From NCBI GenBank assembly GCA_934090775.1, contig CAKOKF010000065.1, forward strand, positions 1-5,526: a DNA stretch of 5,526 nucleotides, written 5' to 3'. Origin of the DNA: an uncultured Bacilli bacterium (GTDB lineage Bacteria > Bacillota_I > Bacilli_A > RF39 > UBA660). The notes below the pieces were generated by a model. That model did no database searches. It saw only the letters and a list, made by a program, of their open reading frames with translations, and was not told the DNA's origin. The first letter of the stretch is position 1. Each line of letters begins with the position of its first letter. The translations under genes and the position numbers were made by a program. Positions 3,634-5,526 of this stretch are shown piece by piece.

Positions 3634-5526
3634 ACCTATGCGTGCTACTAACGAAAAATCAAAAGACTTCGTTGGTTCAATCAAAAGATTACTTCTTAAT
3701 CTAAAACCATGGAAAATTCTTATGGGCTTAGCCATTACTTTAGCATTTCTATCAGCAATTCTATCCCTTACTGCTCCTAATAAATTATCAAGTTTAACTG
3801 ATGTTATAACTAATGGTATCAAACCGAATACCGAGGTCTTACAAACTGTTATTAAAGAAATTAGTAATAACTTTAATAGTGAGGCTATGAGCGAAAAAAC
3901 AATGCTCATCCTAACTAGTGAAGATGTAAGTATTGAAGATAAAGCTACTTACCAAGCTTTCTTAAATAAAATGCAAGAAGCAACAAGTGGTAGCAATGAT
4001 ACAACAAATAATAGTAGTGAAAATACTACCGATAACAAAGAAATGTTAAAATCAATTCTTAATTTACCAAGTAGTGTTTTAAATATTTTAATTGATGATA
4101 TCGAAGTAAATGGAACTAAAATTAGTAGAGAAGATGAAATTGCTTTTCTAAAATCGATTATCGATATTGATGCCAGTATGGTAACTGATGATACTTTAAA
4201 AGTAATGGATAATCTGCCTTCATCAATTTATGATTTAGTTAAACCAACGATGGATCTTACTGCTGCCAAAAAGATTATAATTACTTTAGTTTGTTTATAT
4301 TTACTAAGTGCTTTATTTAACTATGTTCAAAGTTATTCTATGACTACGGTCTCTAATGGCTTTGCTAAAGATTTAAGAACTAATATTTCAACTAAGATAA
4401 ATAAGTTACCGTTAAAATTCTTTGATTCTCACGAAATAGGGGATATCTTAAGTCGTGTTACTAATGATGTTGATACTATTGCTCAAAATTTAAATCAAAG
4501 TTTGGCTACCTTAATTAGTTCTGTTACGCTGTTTATTGGTTCTATCATTATGATGTTTACAACCAACTGGGTAATGGCGATAACAGCTATTCTTTCGACT
4601 CTTTTTGGTTTCACTTTTATGATATCTATTTTAAAGAAATCGCAAAAGTACTTTATTGCTCGTCAAAAAGAATTAGGTAATATTAATGGTCATATTGAAG
4701 AAATTTATAGTGGTCATAATGTTGTTGAATGTTATAATGCGAAAAAAGAAGTTACTAGGACTTTTGATGAATTAAACGGTAGATTACGTGAATGTAATAA
4801 AAAGAGTCAGTTTTTATCGGGGCTTATGCAACCAATGATGGGCTTTATCGGTAACTTTGGTTATGTTATGGTTTGTATAGTTGGCGCTTTACTTACCATG
4901 AAAGGCTATATCACTTTTGGCGTTATCGTTGCCTTCATGATTTATGTTCGTTTATTTACTAACCCACTTTCGCAAATCGCGCAAGCGATGACTTCACTGC
5001 AAACAACAGCAGCGGCTTCTGAACGCGTCTTTGAGTTCTTAGATGAAAAAGAAATGCCTAGTGAAAGTGATAAGACTAAAGTTTTAGATAAGACTAAAGT
5101 TAAAGGTGATATTGAATTTAAAAATGTTAAATTCGGTTATGATGACTCACGTTTAATAATTAAAAACTTCTCAGCAAGTGCCCATCCTGGTGAAAAAATA
5201 GCCATCGTTGGCCCTACTGGCGCTGGTAAAACCACTATGGTTAACTTGCTAATGAAATTCTATGATATAAATTCCGGGGATATCTTAATCGATGGTGTTT
5301 CTACTAAAGATTTAACAAGAGAAAATATTCACGACTTATTTGTCATGGTATTACAAGATACATGGCTATTTGATGGTACTATTCGAGATAATATTAAATT
5401 TAATCAAGAAAATGTAACTGATGAAGAAATTTGGGCCGCTTGTAAAACCGTTGGCGTTGATCACTTCATTAAAACTTTACCAGGTGGCTTAGACTGTGTT
5501 ATTGGCGAAAATGACTCCATTAGTGG
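3626..5526 (+). CDS. ABC exporter half-transporter with large extracellular insertion (BmrD/TM288-like partner), 3' partial
   Basis: The window holds 633 codons with no stop; the gene continues past the right edge, probably for about 110 more codons by family architecture. After TM1 (about residues 31-50) comes an extracellular insertion of about 160 residues (51-213), rich in Ser, Thr, Asn and Asp. TM2 (about 217-237) and four further helices follow. The conserved coupling stretch EIGDILSRVTNDVDTI lies between TM2 and TM3. The nucleotide-binding domain shows Walker A GPTGAGKTT (529-537, K535) and Q-loop Q577. The window ends in the signature motif after I-S-G. Walker B, D-loop and H-loop are outside, so whether this is the catalytically competent subunit is inferred from the degenerate partner. 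BmrD of Bacillus subtilis, as I recall it, also carries an extracellular domain at this place. The ATG at 3626 overlaps the upstream gene by 8 bp and has a strong ribosome binding site, so the two subunits are likely made together. Confidence 0.92.
   Translation, partial: MPRPMRATNEKSKDFVGSIKRLLLNLKPWKILMGLAITLAFLSAILSLTAPNKLSSLTDVITNGIKPNTEVLQTVIKEISNNFNSEAMSEKTMLILTSEDVSIEDKATYQAFLNKMQEATSGSNDTTNNSSENTTDNKEMLKSILNLPSSVLNILIDDIEVNGTKISREDEIAFLKSIIDIDASMVTDDTLKVMDNLPSSIYDLVKPTMDLTAAKKIIITLVCLYLLSALFNYVQSYSMTTVSNGFAKDLRTNISTKINKLPLKFFDSHEIGDILSRVTNDVDTIAQNLNQSLATLISSVTLFIGSIIMMFTTNWVMAITAILSTLFGFTFMISILKKSQKYFIARQKELGNINGHIEEIYSGHNVVECYNAKKEVTRTFDELNGRLRECNKKSQFLSGLMQPMMGFIGNFGYVMVCIVGALLTMKGYITFGVIVAFMIYVRLFTNPLSQIAQAMTSLQTTAAASERVFEFLDEKEMPSESDKTKVLDKTKVKGDIEFKNVKFGYDDSRLIIKNFSASAHPGEKIAIVGPTGAGKTTMVNLLMKFYDINSGDILIDGVSTKDLTRENIHDLFVMVLQDTWLFDGTIRDNIKFNQENVTDEEIWAACKTVGVDHFIKTLPGGLDCVIGENDSIS
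3776..4264 (+). other. Extracellular domain insertion between TM1 and TM2 of the second ABC subunit
   Basis: This stretch codes for residues 51-213 of the second ABC protein. Ordinary type IV half-exporters have only a short loop here. It contains a low-complexity Ser/Thr/Asn tract (about residues 124-138) flanked by predicted helical, acidic segments. The motif NLPSS[IV] occurs twice, at residues 146-151 and 196-201, followed each time by a short hydrophobic helix. By topology it faces outward over the translocation path. The fold is not recognised. A role in capping the substrate chamber, as proposed for BmrD, is inference. Confidence 0.65.
5069..5101 (+). repeat. Short tandem repeat in the TMD-NBD linker
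   Basis: The 15-bp unit GATAAGACTAAAGTT occurs at 5069-5083 and again, unchanged, at 5087-5101, with an 18-bp period. It codes for DKTKV twice (residues 482-486 and 488-492), in the flexible linker just before the nucleotide-binding domain. The in-frame 6-codon duplication probably arose by slippage and should be structurally harmless. Confidence 0.7.

Noticed and set aside
3619..3909. Reverse-strand reading frame of 96 codons at the ABC1/ABC2 junction
   Set aside because: It is antisense to the well-supported start and TM1 of the second ABC gene. Its hydrophobic stretches mirror the coding strand.
1..5526. CRISPR arrays, tRNA or rRNA genes, insertion sequences, phage or defence genes
   Set aside because: I found no regularly spaced repeats, cloverleaf sequence, transposase or terminal inverted repeats. 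The short repeats seen are explained as operators, terminators or a linker duplication.

Overview
The window is an AT-rich piece of a Bacillota genome (roughly 30% GC by eye). Every gene reads on the + strand. Shine-Dalgarno sequences are strong, and promoters are of the sigma-A type with extended -10 TGn motifs. Tryptophan is always TGG and one gene ends in TGA, so the standard code (11) fits better than the Mycoplasma code. The gene set and style suggest a gut-type, low-GC Bacilli/Erysipelotrichia/RF39-like lineage. That placement is an inference; no marker gene is present.

Layout. (1) 11-458: a monocistronic XRE-family (helix-turn-helix) regulator. Its promoter carries a perfect inverted repeat over the -35 box, and its intrinsic terminator starts inside the stop codon. 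(2) 493-1275: a membrane-anchored extracellular protein that resembles a degenerate polysaccharide deacetylase (NodB-like) fold. It has no histidine at all, so it is very probably not a metal-dependent deacetylase. It most likely starts at a TTG. (3) 1345-1411: a dense control region in which a terminator, a good promoter and an 18-bp palindromic operator follow one another, partly overlapping. (4) 1425-5526: a MarR-family regulator followed by two ABC-exporter half-transporter genes. Each downstream gene overlaps the one before it by 8 bp. The second ABC gene runs off the right edge of the window inside its ABC signature motif.

How the genes work together. The MarR protein probably represses its own operon through the palindrome TTGTTAGTTTCCTAACAA, which covers the predicted transcription start. 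When a ligand releases it, the two ABC proteins would be made in near-equal amounts by translational coupling. They would form a heterodimeric type IV ABC exporter of the TM287/288, BmrCD or RcrPQ kind. The first subunit has a non-canonical ATP site (Asp for the catalytic Glu, Gln for the switch His). The second carries an extracellular insertion of about 160 residues between TM1 and TM2. The substrate cannot be read from the sequence.

I do not see an undescribed defence or mobile system. The points most worth a second look are the histidine-free deacetylase-like protein, the large extracellular domain on one exporter subunit, and the two candidate autoregulatory operators.
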